A DNA stretch of 64,000 nucleotides from Paenibacillus_AB hodogayensis. Its GTDB lineage: Bacteria > Bacillota > Bacilli > Paenibacillales > NBRC-103111. Position numbers and translations under genes: made by a program. The notes below the pieces were generated by a model. It made no database searches, was not told the DNA's origin, and was given only the letters and a program-made list of their open reading frames with translations. The stretch's first letter is position 1, and the number at the start of each line of letters is the position of its first letter. The stretch spans positions 116,986-180,985 of the forward strand of contig NZ_BAAAYO010000007.1 of assembly GCF_039536325.1 (NCBI RefSeq). Direction: 5' to 3'. This document shows positions 52,764-60,871 of this stretch, piece after piece.

Positions 52764-52854
52764 CGAGCTGACGGAGGAGGATTTCGTTCTGGGGACGAGA
52801 GGGCGTGCGGACTGCTCCGCCGAGCCGAGTAAGGGGTACGGCGGAGTCACGCGT

Positions 52855-53751
52855 TCAGCTTTCTGGCGGGCGGGGAGAGGGCAAGGAAGCGTCGCCTTCG
52901 GCGGCGACCGGGTCCGCTTCTTCGCGCTTGCGGCTCCGGTACTCCCGGGGGGACATGCCCTTGAACGGCTTGAATTGCTTGTTGAAATAGCTCAACGATT
53001 GAAAGCCGCATTCGAAGGCGATGTCGGTAACCGTTTTGCCCGAGTAGTCGAGCATGTAGACGGCCGCTTGCAGGCGAAGCCGGCTGATGAACGCGTTCGG
53101 CGACAGACTGGTGATTTCTTTGAAGCGTCTGAAAAAAATCGTCCGGCCTAACGACGACATGTCGACGAGGCGGTCCATCGTCAGCTCTTCGCCGAAATGC
53201 GACAGCACGTAGTCGATGACCCGGAGCACGCCTTCGTCGGGCTTGTGCGAGTCGAGTTCCATCGCGGCGTAGTGGCGGTACAACTGCACGAGAATGTCGA
53301 TGAAACATTGAAATTGTTTGGCCTGCCAGCCGGAAAGCTGGTGTTCCTCCTCCGCGACCGCCTCCCTCGCCGCGCGCTGGATCGCCCGAGCGCAAGGAGA
53401 GTCGGCTGGAATCAACGGCGGAAATCGGCCTGCCGCCGTATAGAAGGGGCGAAGCAGCATGCCGCCCTCAGGAATGTGGCGGGCGATCGCCGGGGAGAAC
53501 AGCAGCATGATCCAGCGAACCGGCTTGTCCTTGTCGCGCACCAGGTTGTAGTGGGGCTCGAAGGGCCGAAAGACGAACACGTCCCCCGGTTTTCCGTAAT
53601 AGTCGCGGTCCGCCAAACGGTATTTGGCCTCGTTCTCCAGTAAAATGCTGACCTCCAACGCATCGTGCACATGCATCGCGTGCTCGGTCAAGCGGGCGAT
53701 CTTCGGTACAAAATTCAGCTCCCGCTTCAGTGCGACCTCTTCGTAAAACAT
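52855..53751 (-). CDS. AraC-family regulator with cupin sensor domain
   Basis: 298 residues from ATG 53751, preceded by GGAGG five bases upstream; ATG 53763 is possible. The sensor (1-150) has HAMHVHDALEVSILLENEAK and GDVFVFRPFEPHYNLVRDKD; the double HTH (about 190-285) has LVDMSSLGRTIFFRRFKEIT and VTDIAFECGFQSLSYFNKQF. The arginine- and proline-rich tail is untypical. It is divergent from a PhyH-type dioxygenase gene 123 bp away and probably activates it. Confidence 0.9.
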   Translation of the reverse strand: MFYEEVALKRELNFVPKIARLTEHAMHVHDALEVSILLENEAKYRLADRDYYGKPGDVFVFRPFEPHYNLVRDKDKPVRWIMLLFSPAIARHIPEGGMLLRPFYTAAGRFPPLIPADSPCARAIQRAAREAVAEEEHQLSGWQAKQFQCFIDILVQLYRHYAAMELDSHKPDEGVLRVIDYVLSHFGEELTMDRLVDMSSLGRTIFFRRFKEITSLSPNAFISRLRLQAAVYMLDYSGKTVTDIAFECGFQSLSYFNKQFKPFKGMSPREYRSRKREEADPVAAEGDASLPSPRPPES

Positions 53752-53874
53752 AAGCGCCTCCATCGCCGCTTTCGCCGGCGTGTACGATACTACAACTTTA
53801 GGCCGGGGTTGCGAGCGGTTTTTCCGTTTGCGTTTCGATATAGTGAGTACGAACCCATTGAAGGAGGCGTACGC

Positions 53875-54588
53875 ATGAGTAACTCGGTCGTATCCCAGTT
53901 TGTGCTGACGGAACAGATGATTGAAGAATTTTACCGGGAAGGCTTCTTCTATGCGCCCGGCTTTATTACCCCCGAAACGGTGGAACGGATCAACCGCGAG
54001 CAGGCGCAGTTTGCCGACCGCGAAGCCGGAGGCGCCTGGAAATCCAACGCCTTTGTTCACTTCGACAAAAGCGAGGAGCAATTCCCCGAGACGGCGGCAA
54101 TGCTCTCATCCAAGACGCTGATCGAGACGTACGAACGTATTCTCGGCGACCAAGTCCGGCTATGGATGGGGATGTATGCGGTCGTTGCGCCGCGCGGCGA
54201 AGGCTTGGCATGGCATCAGGACAATATGTATACCCATATTTTGGGCCATATGCTCAACGGGTTCATCGCGCTCGATGCGATCAGCGAGGAGAACGCCGGC
54301 TTGTGGCTCGCGCCCCGCTCCCACCGGCAGGGCCGCCAGCCCGACCTGAACGAGAAGGGCGCCGAGCATCGCCGTGCCGCTGACCCGGAGAACGGGATGC
54401 CGTGCAGGCCGATGGCACCCGGAGACGCCGTCATTTTCCATCGCGAGACGCTGCATCACAGCAAGACGAACCATACGGACAAGCCGAGAAGGGCTTATGC
54501 CTTCCAGGTTTCCGCCGAGTCCTGTCGGTACGCGGAGACGGGCAAGCTGCTGACCGATCGCGAGCATTTGTCTTCCAGGAAGCAGTAG
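53875..54588 (+). CDS. phytanoyl-CoA dioxygenase (PhyH) family protein
   Basis: 237 residues from ATG 53875 with AAGGAGG upstream. The jelly-roll 2-oxoglutarate/Fe(II) enzyme motifs are H-x-D in LAWHQDNMYTHI and the distal histidine in ETLHHSKTNHTDKPRRAYAF with the oxoglutarate-binding arginine. Size and order fit bacterial PhyH proteins that hydroxylate small molecules. The substrate is unknown. It is paired with the divergent AraC regulator, a common partnership in Paenibacillus, and is followed by a terminator. Confidence 0.9.
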   Translation: MSNSVVSQFVLTEQMIEEFYREGFFYAPGFITPETVERINREQAQFADREAGGAWKSNAFVHFDKSEEQFPETAAMLSSKTLIETYERILGDQVRLWMGMYAVVAPRGEGLAWHQDNMYTHILGHMLNGFIALDAISEENAGLWLAPRSHRQGRQPDLNEKGAEHRRAADPENGMPCRPMAPGDAVIFHRETLHHSKTNHTDKPRRAYAFQVSAESCRYAETGKLLTDREHLSSRKQ

Positions 54589-54630
54589 TCCGCCCGGCGA
54601 GAATGGGGGCAAAGCTGTCCCCGCCGATTC

Positions 54631-54660
54631 CGAGCGCCTTTTCGCCGAAGGCGCTCGTTG
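54631..54660 (+). terminator. hairpin after the PhyH gene
   Basis: Perfect 10-bp arms CGAGCGCCTT (54631-54640) and AAGGCGCTCG (54648-54657), loop TTCGCCG; few T residues follow. Confidence 0.6.
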
Positions 54661-54674
54661 GCGTGTCGCTCCGG

Positions 54675-54840
54675 TCATGCTTGCCTCGCGACCGCTTGGA
54701 CGGTCACCCCTTCGAAAAAATCGCCCTGCAGTAAAATGTGTTCGTAACGCTCGTTCGGATTGGTGATGCGCCACAGCATGCGTTCCGCCACCCGCATACC
54801 GCTTTCGCGGATTTTGATGATCGGGCGGGACAGCTCTCTC
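54675..54840 (-). pseudogene. 3' fragment of a LacI-family regulator gene
   Basis: The minus-strand frame ends at 54675 and reads ELSRPIIKIRESGMRVAERM then LWRITNPNERYEHILLQGDF and FEGVTVQAVARQA. The C-terminus of the intact LacI gene at 23168 reads VPELSRPLLMIREAGIRAAE, RMLWRMANP...YEHILLQGGFYEGST, so homology is plain. Upstream of about 54840 the match stops abruptly. About 55 codons are left, with no HTH, so no function is expected. Confidence 0.75.
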
Positions 54841-54991
54841 TATCATAGTGAAAAGGAGCGAGTTGCACAACGGGTGGCAAGGTCCTTGTCCGCATGAGAG
54901 GCAGGAAGGAATTGGATTTGCTTTCGTCGAATGGAGAGTGAACAGCGGATTTGGAGATGGAGCAGGCGGATCTGCGACGGGAGGACAGCCG

Positions 54992-55462
54992 ATGAAAATC
55001 ATACAAGACGATTTGACGGGAACGGACGTTCTCACTCTGCTTCGGGAGCATCTGGAAGATATGGCGCGGCATTCGCCGCCCGAGAGCGTGCATGCCTTGA
55101 ATCCCGAGGGGCTGAGAGCGCCCGGCGTTACGTTCTATAGCGCCTGGGACGAGGGGCGGCTGGTCGGCTGCGGCGCGATCAAGCAATTGGATGACGGGCA
55201 CGGAGAGGTGAAGTCGATGCGAACGGCATCGGGACATACAAGGAAAGGGGTGGCGCGGAGGGTGCTGGCGTTTCTCATCGCGGAGGCGAGGGAGCGCGGC
55301 TACCGTCGACTGAGCCTGGAGACCGGGTCCATGGTGGCGCACGAACCGGCGCGGAAGCTATACGAAAGCTGCGGCTTCGTGTATTGCGAACCGTTCTCCG
55401 ACTATACGGAGGACCCGTACAGCGTGTTCATGACTCTGGACTTGGAGGCAGGCGGAAAGTAA
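54992..55462 (+). CDS. GNAT-family N-acetyltransferase
   Basis: 156 residues from ATG 54992 with GGGAGGAC upstream. It carries the acetyl-CoA loop MRTASGHTRKGVARRVLAFL (R/Q-x-x-G-x-G/A pattern), the strand YRRLSLETGSM and the C-terminal ARKLYESCGFVYCEPFSDY. The shape matches small Bacillales GNATs related to PhnO/YsnE, which acetylate small amines or amino acids. The substrate is not known. The upstream open frame over the LacI fragment junction is not used. Confidence 0.9.
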   Translation: MKIIQDDLTGTDVLTLLREHLEDMARHSPPESVHALNPEGLRAPGVTFYSAWDEGRLVGCGAIKQLDDGHGEVKSMRTASGHTRKGVARRVLAFLIAEARERGYRRLSLETGSMVAHEPARKLYESCGFVYCEPFSDYTEDPYSVFMTLDLEAGGK

Positions 55463-55539
55463 TCGGACTATTGCTGCCCGGACGTGCATATACTACCCGC
55501 GATATGGGACTTTGTGTAGAAGCGGGAGGGGAATGACCG

Positions 55540-56094
55540 ATGGAATCCGGGCTGATGTCGCCGTCGCTGTCGCTGGCCGCCGACTCGAATCAGACTTTGA
55601 CCTATGCCAAGGATATGAGCAATTTCATTACGCAGGTTTTTGCCGAGCAGCTGCCCGTCATCAAGACGGGCTTCTTCAACGTTCATATGAGCCAGGGCGT
55701 CGTCATTACGCCGCATTGGCATACGAACGCGACAGAGCTGGTGTTCTTGATCAGCGGGGAACTGCAGACGTCCGTCTTCAATCCGTTTACCCAGCAATTG
55801 ATGACGTATCAACTAAGACCGGGACAAGTGTCGCAGTTTCCGCCCGGTTGGTTCCATTGGCTTGTCGCGCTGACGGATAACACGCACTTGCTGACGATCT
55901 TCGACGTCCCGACCCCGGATATCGTATACGGCGGCGACTTTCTCCGCTCGCTGCCGCCCGAGGTAGCGGCACGAGCGTTCTGCATCAACCCGGTTGCTTA
56001 TGCGCAGACTGTTGCGCCGATCCAGAAGCCGGTGATCCTCGGTCCGCCCCCAGACTGTTCGCCTGCCCCGGGGAGCGGGAAATCAAACCAATAG
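55540..56094 (+). CDS. cupin-domain protein
   Basis: 184 residues from ATG 55540 (GGGAGGGGAATG upstream). One cupin barrel with motif 1 VVITPHWHTNATELVFLISG and motif 2 GQVSQFPPGWFHWLVAL, giving two histidines and a glutamate for a metal ion. Similar proteins in Bacillales include oxalate-decarboxylase-like spore or cell-surface cupins, but this has a single domain and no signal peptide. The proline-rich tail after residue 165 is low-complexity. Confidence 0.82.
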   Translation: MESGLMSPSLSLAADSNQTLTYAKDMSNFITQVFAEQLPVIKTGFFNVHMSQGVVITPHWHTNATELVFLISGELQTSVFNPFTQQLMTYQLRPGQVSQFPPGWFHWLVALTDNTHLLTIFDVPTPDIVYGGDFLRSLPPEVAARAFCINPVAYAQTVAPIQKPVILGPPPDCSPAPGSGKSNQ

Positions 56095-56125
56095 GCATAA
56101 ACGACAAAACCCGGCTGTTAAACGG

Positions 56126-56176
56126 ACGGCGGCGGACCAGGTACGTCATGATGACCTGTTCCGCCGCTGTTTTATT
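56126..56176. terminator. long bidirectional terminator hairpin
   Basis: The arms around 56126-56142 (ACGGCGGCGGACCAGGT) and 56154-56170 (ACCTGTTCCGCCGCTGT) pair over nearly all positions; TTTTATT follows. It lies between the convergent cupin and VOC genes. Confidence 0.75.
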
Positions 56177-56217
56177 CTCTGCCATACGCTGCGCTTCTTC
56201 AAGAGGAGAAGACCTGA

Positions 56218-56628
56218 TCAGGGGCGAGGCGCCTTCGGTTCGGCCGTAATCATCCACACGATACCGTATTTATCCGTAAGCTCTCCCAAAAACAAGCCGA
56301 ACGGCTGCATGCCTATCGGGTACTTCACCTTACCGCCTGCTGCAAGCTTCGCGAATGCCTCGCCGGCTGCAGCTTCGGTGGAGTACGCTATCGTGAGCGA
56401 AATGCCGGTTCCGGAAGTAAAAGGCTCGATGGAGTCCGCCATGAAGATGGAGTTTCCTCCGGCTACGTGAATACACATGTGCATGACTTTATCCTTGAAT
56501 TCGTTCTGTACCCCCATCAACTCTCCATGCGTACTTACGGATATGATCTCGCCACCGAGCGATTGGATATAAAACGCGGCCTGCGCTCTGGCATCCTCCG
56601 AGATCAAATAAGGCTTCAAGCTTCCCAT
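56218..56628 (-). CDS. VOC/PhnB-like glyoxalase-fold protein
   Basis: 136 residues from ATG 56628, nine bases after AAAGG; ATGs at 56637 and 56646 would overlap the site. It has the PhnB-type pattern LISEDARAQAAFYIQSLGGE, HGELMGVQNEFKDKVMHMCI, and C-terminal GLFLGELTDKYGIVWMITAE. These small proteins fold as paired beta-alpha-beta-beta-beta units; many lack a proven function. An inverted-repeat element lies 27 bases upstream, as in the VOC gene at 59660. Confidence 0.85.
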   Translation of the reverse strand: MGSLKPYLISEDARAQAAFYIQSLGGEIISVSTHGELMGVQNEFKDKVMHMCIHVAGGNSIFMADSIEPFTSGTGISLTIAYSTEAAAGEAFAKLAAGGKVKYPIGMQPFGLFLGELTDKYGIVWMITAEPKAPRP

Positions 56629-56654
56629 CTTCAACATCCTTTCCATTTGAATGG

Positions 56655-56748
56655 TAGATAAGTTGAACGAAATAACTTCAAGGAAAGGGCCAAGTGCAAT
56701 GGAGAAGGGAATGCAACGGACTTCCTCATCTTTCGTTCAACGTAGATA
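56655..56748. repeat. short element with terminal inverted repeats (copy 1)
   Basis: GTTGAACGAAA (56662-56672) and TTTCGTTCAAC (56731-56741) are perfect inverted repeats, with weaker matches in the flanking TAGATA bases. The same ends occur at 60081-60239 upstream of the other VOC gene. The element is non-coding and MITE-like in build, though a paired operator is also possible. Confidence 0.55.
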
Positions 56749-57140
56749 GTGTTCTACAAACCTAATGTATCATAGCCGCGCATGCCGCATTTCTTATGGA
56801 TTGCCTTTTATCCCATTCGTTCGTCCCATCCTTCTTCACGCCATGACTTTGGCCTTGAAATGTGCTAAACTCCATACAGCACGATTACAAAAAGCTTGGT
56901 TTTCGGGAAACCGATGAATAGCTGGAATTGAACCTGTAGGAGCCGATCCGCAATGGATATCAATATGGATGTAATGAAGCCCCAAGCCGCGCCGGAAACA
57001 GCGGGATTGGAGGCTTTATCTTTATTTACGGGCCGCCGCCGGTACATCCAACTATTTTTTTATTTGCGGTGATACAAAAGCGACGGTCGCCCCGTTATAC
57101 AGGATGAACAGGCAACAACTAGCTGAAGGGACGAATTGAA
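56749..57140 (+). other. leader region of the ECF sigma operon with a hairpin
   Basis: No gene is firmly supported. A 39-codon frame from ATG 56953 (AGGAG upstream, ending YIQLFFYLR) exists but has no known relative. AAGCCCCAA (from 56977) can pair with TTGGAGGCTT (57007-57016), followed by TATCTTTATT, a terminator-like shape within that frame. The hairpin may attenuate transcription into the ECF gene. Confidence 0.3.
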
Positions 57141-57647
57141 ATGGAGGCATGTCTGCGATTGTACGACCGTTACTTCGATGACGTATATCGTTACGTCCTG
57201 TTCCGAGTCGGCAACCGGTGGGATACGGAGGATCTGGTCAGCGATATTTTTCGCAAGGTAATGGAGTACACGAGCAAACAAGGCGTTATCCCGGAACATG
57301 AACGGTCGTGGTTATTCACGATCGCCCATCATCGGGTTATCGACCACTATCGGCAAAAGACGGAGAAGGCGTACGGGACGGACCCCGAGGCGGCCGGCAT
57401 GGATGCGGAGCACATTCCCGAGCTGTTTCAAGCCGCATCGGTCCGGAATGACTGCCTGCAGGAAGCTTTGCAGCAGCTCAAACAGGAGGATCGTCAAATG
57501 GTTCAGCTCAAATATATGATGGGCTTCACCTATCAAGAGATGAGCGCAATCCTCGGTCGGACGGAGGAATGGATGCGCAATCGGGTGCACCGCATTCGAA
57601 AGAAGCTGGCCGGCGAAATAGCAGCCTGCATGGAGGAGGGTGTCTAG
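57141..57647 (+). CDS. ECF-type RNA polymerase sigma factor
   Basis: 168 residues from ATG 57141. Region 2 reads FDDVYRYVLFRVGNRWDTED and HERSWLFTIAHHRVIDHYRQ; region 4 (about 110-160) has QEDRQMVQLKYMMGFTYQEM and an HTH ending in RNRVHRIRKKLAGEI. It directs polymerase to a small stress or envelope regulon. Its stop codon TAG shares the final G with the GTG start of the next gene, so the two are translationally coupled, the usual arrangement for an ECF sigma factor and its membrane-bound anti-sigma factor. Confidence 0.92.
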   Translation: MEACLRLYDRYFDDVYRYVLFRVGNRWDTEDLVSDIFRKVMEYTSKQGVIPEHERSWLFTIAHHRVIDHYRQKTEKAYGTDPEAAGMDAEHIPELFQAASVRNDCLQEALQQLKQEDRQMVQLKYMMGFTYQEMSAILGRTEEWMRNRVHRIRKKLAGEIAACMEEGV

Positions 57648-59599
57648 TGGACGAGAGCAGACCAAAGTGGGTGGACGACTTGCGCCGCGTTCATGAGCAG
57701 CTGCCGGCGGATCTTGATTTTAAGAAACAGCTGCGGCACAAGCTGATTACAGAAGCAGGGAGGGCTCCGAACGTTGACGCCCAAGACGCCCAAGCCGATG
57801 AACCGCGTTTGCGCCTGCAAATGAAACAAGCGCGTAAAGGCCGCCGGCGTCTTGCCGCGATCTGGGGAAGCGCAGGCCTTATCGGTGCGATTGCAGCGAT
57901 CGTATTTATCTTGAATGTGTTGACCGGCCCTGCTGTCAGTCGGGTTCATGCGGACAAACTGTTGGTTCAATTGCAATGGAGCAGCGCCAAAAGTTTAGGC
58001 ACGGAGCCCAGTACCGCAGCCGCCATCGACGCAAGCACGACCTATTACGCCGTCCCCGGCCAAGGCATTTACCGGCAGAGCGGACTGTCGTACACCAAGC
58101 TGGTAGACGGCAATATTGCCGAGCTGGCGCTTTCGCCAAGCGGCGAGCAGTTGGCCTACGTAATCGGACATGACATTTTTGTGCTGAATGTAAGTACGCT
58201 GCAATCCAGGACGGCTGCAGCCGCTCCCGAGAGCTCTACGGCGATCCGCTCATTGGCTTGGTCTCCGGACGAGAGCAAGCTGGCTTTTGTGCGCGACGAT
58301 CCGGCAACCGTCCTGGTTGCGGAAGCGGATCTGAACAAGGGGACGCAGACCGTCATCGGGAAAGGAGCTTCCCCGAGCTATACGAAGGACGGCAAGCAGA
58401 TGCTGTACGAGAAAAACGACCGCATCTACGTGCGCGAGCTGGCTTCCAAAGAGGAGCGTCTATGGAGCGAAGGCCGGAGACCGGTTGTCTCGCCGGACGG
58501 CCAGTATGTGTTGTACGTACGCAGCGGCGGGGAACTGCAAATGGAAGATGTATGGATCGCCGACCTGGACCGGCAGACGGAGCAGCAGGTGACCCATAAT
58601 GAAGCGATCGATGCGTGGGAGAACGGGAAGCTGAAGGAAGGTTCGCTCCAGCCCTACTTCCGGGTGGGAAACCTGGCTTGGAGCCGGGATGGCCGGGAGA
58701 TCGGCATGTACCAGATCAAGGAGACCAATCAGCTTTCCCGCGATTTCGTGCGCTATACGCTGTCGACGACGGAGCTTGCGCCGGAAGAAGTGGTCGGTAA
58801 AGCGATCGAGGCGCTTATTTATCGCGATGAGCGGTATGCGCACAGCTTTTTCAGCTATGATCCCGGCTATTTGAAAGGGACCTCTCCGCGTCAAGTCGGC
58901 TATACGATCGTGGACAAGGCGAAAGATAAGCAAGGAAAATGGACGGTCACGGCCAATATGGACTATGCGTCCCAGGACCCGTATTATTCGGTGCGCACGA
59001 TGGCGTTTACGCTGACGAAGTACGAGCGGGGTTATCGCATCGACGATATGCGGGAAGAGGACAGCACAACCATTGCAGCCTGGGCGAGAGGCCGGGAGGT
59101 GGTGACGACGGTTAACGACCAGCGCGGCGAGCTGCTGTTCGCTCTTACGGATGTGCCGGCCGATAAAGGGTGGACTAACGAGGAAGTGGAGCATATGGTG
59201 TACCGTATTACGGAAAATCGGAAACGAGTCTGGTTTCTGATAAAGCAAACGAAGGCCGATGACGACAGCGTACGGCTGAGGCTGATGAGCTTCGACCGGG
59301 ACAGCGGGCAATTTCAGGCGTTGGGAAGCTTGGAAGGCGAGTCGCGGTCCGTGATGATGCTCGTGGATGAATCGGGCAAGAACGTCGTAGTGGAGCTGGA
59401 ACGGGATAACGCCAAGTTTGACATTGCGATCGTACCCGTGCCTGCTTCGCAACCGGACGGGAAGCCGATCTATTTATCCGGTTTGCTGGAAGGACCGGCT
59501 TATACGGATATCAGTACGCGGTTCTGGAAGGCCGGGAAGCTGGTCTTTTTTGTAGAATGGGAAGGGCGGGACGTGTTTCTGGAATATAGCGCCGAATAG
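57647..59599 (+). CDS. membrane-anchored PD40 beta-propeller protein, probable anti-sigma factor
   Basis: 650 residues from GTG 57647, one base overlapping the sigma factor stop, with GGAGGAGGG upstream. A cytoplasmic segment of about 85 residues (WVDDLRRVHEQLPADLDFKK) is followed by one transmembrane helix (about 92-115) and a large extracellular part with WD40/PD40 blades (LALSPSGEQLAYVIGHDIFV, SLAWSPDESKLAFVRDD, VVSPDGQYVLYVRSG) and a C-terminal domain. Coupling and topology suggest it holds the ECF sigma factor and senses an outside signal through the propeller. No classic zinc H-x-x-x-C-x-x-C motif is seen, so the anti-sigma role is inferred. Confidence 0.8.
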   Translation: MDESRPKWVDDLRRVHEQLPADLDFKKQLRHKLITEAGRAPNVDAQDAQADEPRLRLQMKQARKGRRRLAAIWGSAGLIGAIAAIVFILNVLTGPAVSRVHADKLLVQLQWSSAKSLGTEPSTAAAIDASTTYYAVPGQGIYRQSGLSYTKLVDGNIAELALSPSGEQLAYVIGHDIFVLNVSTLQSRTAAAAPESSTAIRSLAWSPDESKLAFVRDDPATVLVAEADLNKGTQTVIGKGASPSYTKDGKQMLYEKNDRIYVRELASKEERLWSEGRRPVVSPDGQYVLYVRSGGELQMEDVWIADLDRQTEQQVTHNEAIDAWENGKLKEGSLQPYFRVGNLAWSRDGREIGMYQIKETNQLSRDFVRYTLSTTELAPEEVVGKAIEALIYRDERYAHSFFSYDPGYLKGTSPRQVGYTIVDKAKDKQGKWTVTANMDYASQDPYYSVRTMAFTLTKYERGYRIDDMREEDSTTIAAWARGREVVTTVNDQRGELLFALTDVPADKGWTNEEVEHMVYRITENRKRVWFLIKQTKADDDSVRLRLMSFDRDSGQFQALGSLEGESRSVMMLVDESGKNVVVELERDNAKFDIAIVPVPASQPDGKPIYLSGLLEGPAYTDISTRFWKAGKLVFFVEWEGRDVFLEYSAE

Positions 59600-59659
59600 T
59601 TGCGGTTATTTCGGCCGCTCATCCCGGTCTCCGCTTCCTCTGCCCTTCCCCGATATCCG

Positions 59660-60049
59660 CTATTCTGGGCGGGCGAGGCTCAGTTGCCAGGAAACGCCGT
59701 ATTTATCGTTCAGCCAAACGAACTTCTCGCTGAACGGATACGCGCCGAGCGGCATGAGGATTTGACCGTCCCGGGATAACGTCTCGAATACGCGGTCGAT
59801 TTCTTCCTCCGTGTCGCAGTTTACGTACAAGGAGATGGAAGGCGTAAAGGTAAAGGCATGCACCGGCTGGCTGTCGATACACATAAACGATTGTCCTTTG
59901 ATATTGAACGTGGCGTGCATGATGGTGCCGTCTTCATTATGATGCACATGTTGGATAGCCGAGCCTTCGAATAAGGTCGTATACAGCTTCATCGCCTCTT
60001 CGGCTTGTCCGGTAAACATCAGAAACGTGGAAATTTTCGGCTTAGTCAT
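59660..60049 (-). CDS. VOC/PhnB-like (3-demethylubiquinone-methyltransferase-type) protein
   Basis: 129 residues from ATG 60049 with AAAGGAG upstream. Motifs: KISTFLMFTGQAEEAMKLYT, IMHATFNIKGQSFMCIDS, FVWLNDKYGVSWQLSL, the standard PhnB/UbiG-like VOC pattern. It is a likely cytoplasmic small-molecule-binding or detoxifying protein of unknown substrate. An inverted-repeat element begins 32 bases upstream, as in the VOC gene at 56218; the two proteins are only distantly alike. Confidence 0.88.
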   Translation of the reverse strand: MTKPKISTFLMFTGQAEEAMKLYTTLFEGSAIQHVHHNEDGTIMHATFNIKGQSFMCIDSQPVHAFTFTPSISLYVNCDTEEEIDRVFETLSRDGQILMPLGAYPFSEKFVWLNDKYGVSWQLSLARPE

Positions 60050-60080
60050 CGTTTGGTACGCTCCTTTTCATTGAGTCATC

Positions 60081-60239
60081 TATATAAGTTGAACGAATGT
60101 TTGGGAAGCCCCTTTCATTCCGAAAGGACTGCCTTGCTGCTCAGACATGTTGTTTTCAACTCCTGGATTGAAAAAAGACACAGCGGAATGGAGTCGAAAG
60201 CCGGCTATTTCCAGGAAGTTCATTCGTTCAACGTATATA
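60081..60239. repeat. short element with terminal inverted repeats (copy 2)
   Basis: TATATAAGTTGAACGAATG (60081-60099) is repeated in inverse at 60221-60239 with one mismatch in 19. The 121-bp interior has no frame of note. The ends match copy 1 at 56655-56748, but the interior differs in length, as expected of deletion derivatives. Confidence 0.6.
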
Positions 60240-60332
60240 GTAAGTGTAAATTGGGACTTTGACCATAGTCAATTGTTTGGTTAAATAAAGAAGCAGATCG
60301 ACGTTTTCATAAACTGGAAAGGGGCTTTACGG

Positions 60333-60774
60333 GTGGATCTAAGAGAATACGTCAAAACAGGGTTTGAAACCTATTATGCCCGTTTCAGTCAAGTTACCGA
60401 ACAAGGCTTCTGCAGATGGATGCGGCCGGACATTCCCGATGACATGAAGGTAACGGAGGCAGGCTTACTTCGACGTCATCCCCGAGCAGGGCAGCGACGA
60501 GCCTTTGACCGGCATTCAAAATATGTATAATCCGTTGTTATGCAGGCTGGGTTACCTCCCGTTTACATGGGATAGCGAGTACGGCTGCATCCTATGCATC
60601 GACTTGAAAGGGAGCGCGGACAAAGAGCCCGGCGCGATCTACGAGATTGATCATGACATCTTGTTCGGTTTCGATGAAGACCGTACGGAACGCCGCGATC
60701 TGGAAAGGTCGCTGGTCTATGTGTATCCCGATTTCAAAACGTATTTTGACCACACTTTTCTAGAGACGAAATAG
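60333..60774 (+). pseudogene. frameshifted SMI1/KNR4 (SUKH)-like gene
   Basis: The first frame starts MDLREYVKTGFETYYARFSQ and is coding-like until about DDMKVTEA (60455); the next frame from about 60455 reads AYFDVIPEQGSDEPLTGIQN, YNPLLCRLGYLPFTWDSEYG, CILCIDLKG and GAIYEIDHDILFGF up to 60774. LPF...G..C.DL....GA.YE.DH is the SUKH-superfamily core. A one-base change or short deletion near 60455 separates the parts. SUKH proteins include immunity proteins of contact toxins, but no toxin gene is near. Confidence 0.6.
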
Positions 60775-60871
60775 AAAGCGGGAAGCGTCCTTTCGTTATC
60801 TTGCTGTCACATGCGAGAATACGTACAAAAGCTCGCCGTTGGGGTTATACTGTACGCTGAGGTGAACCCAT

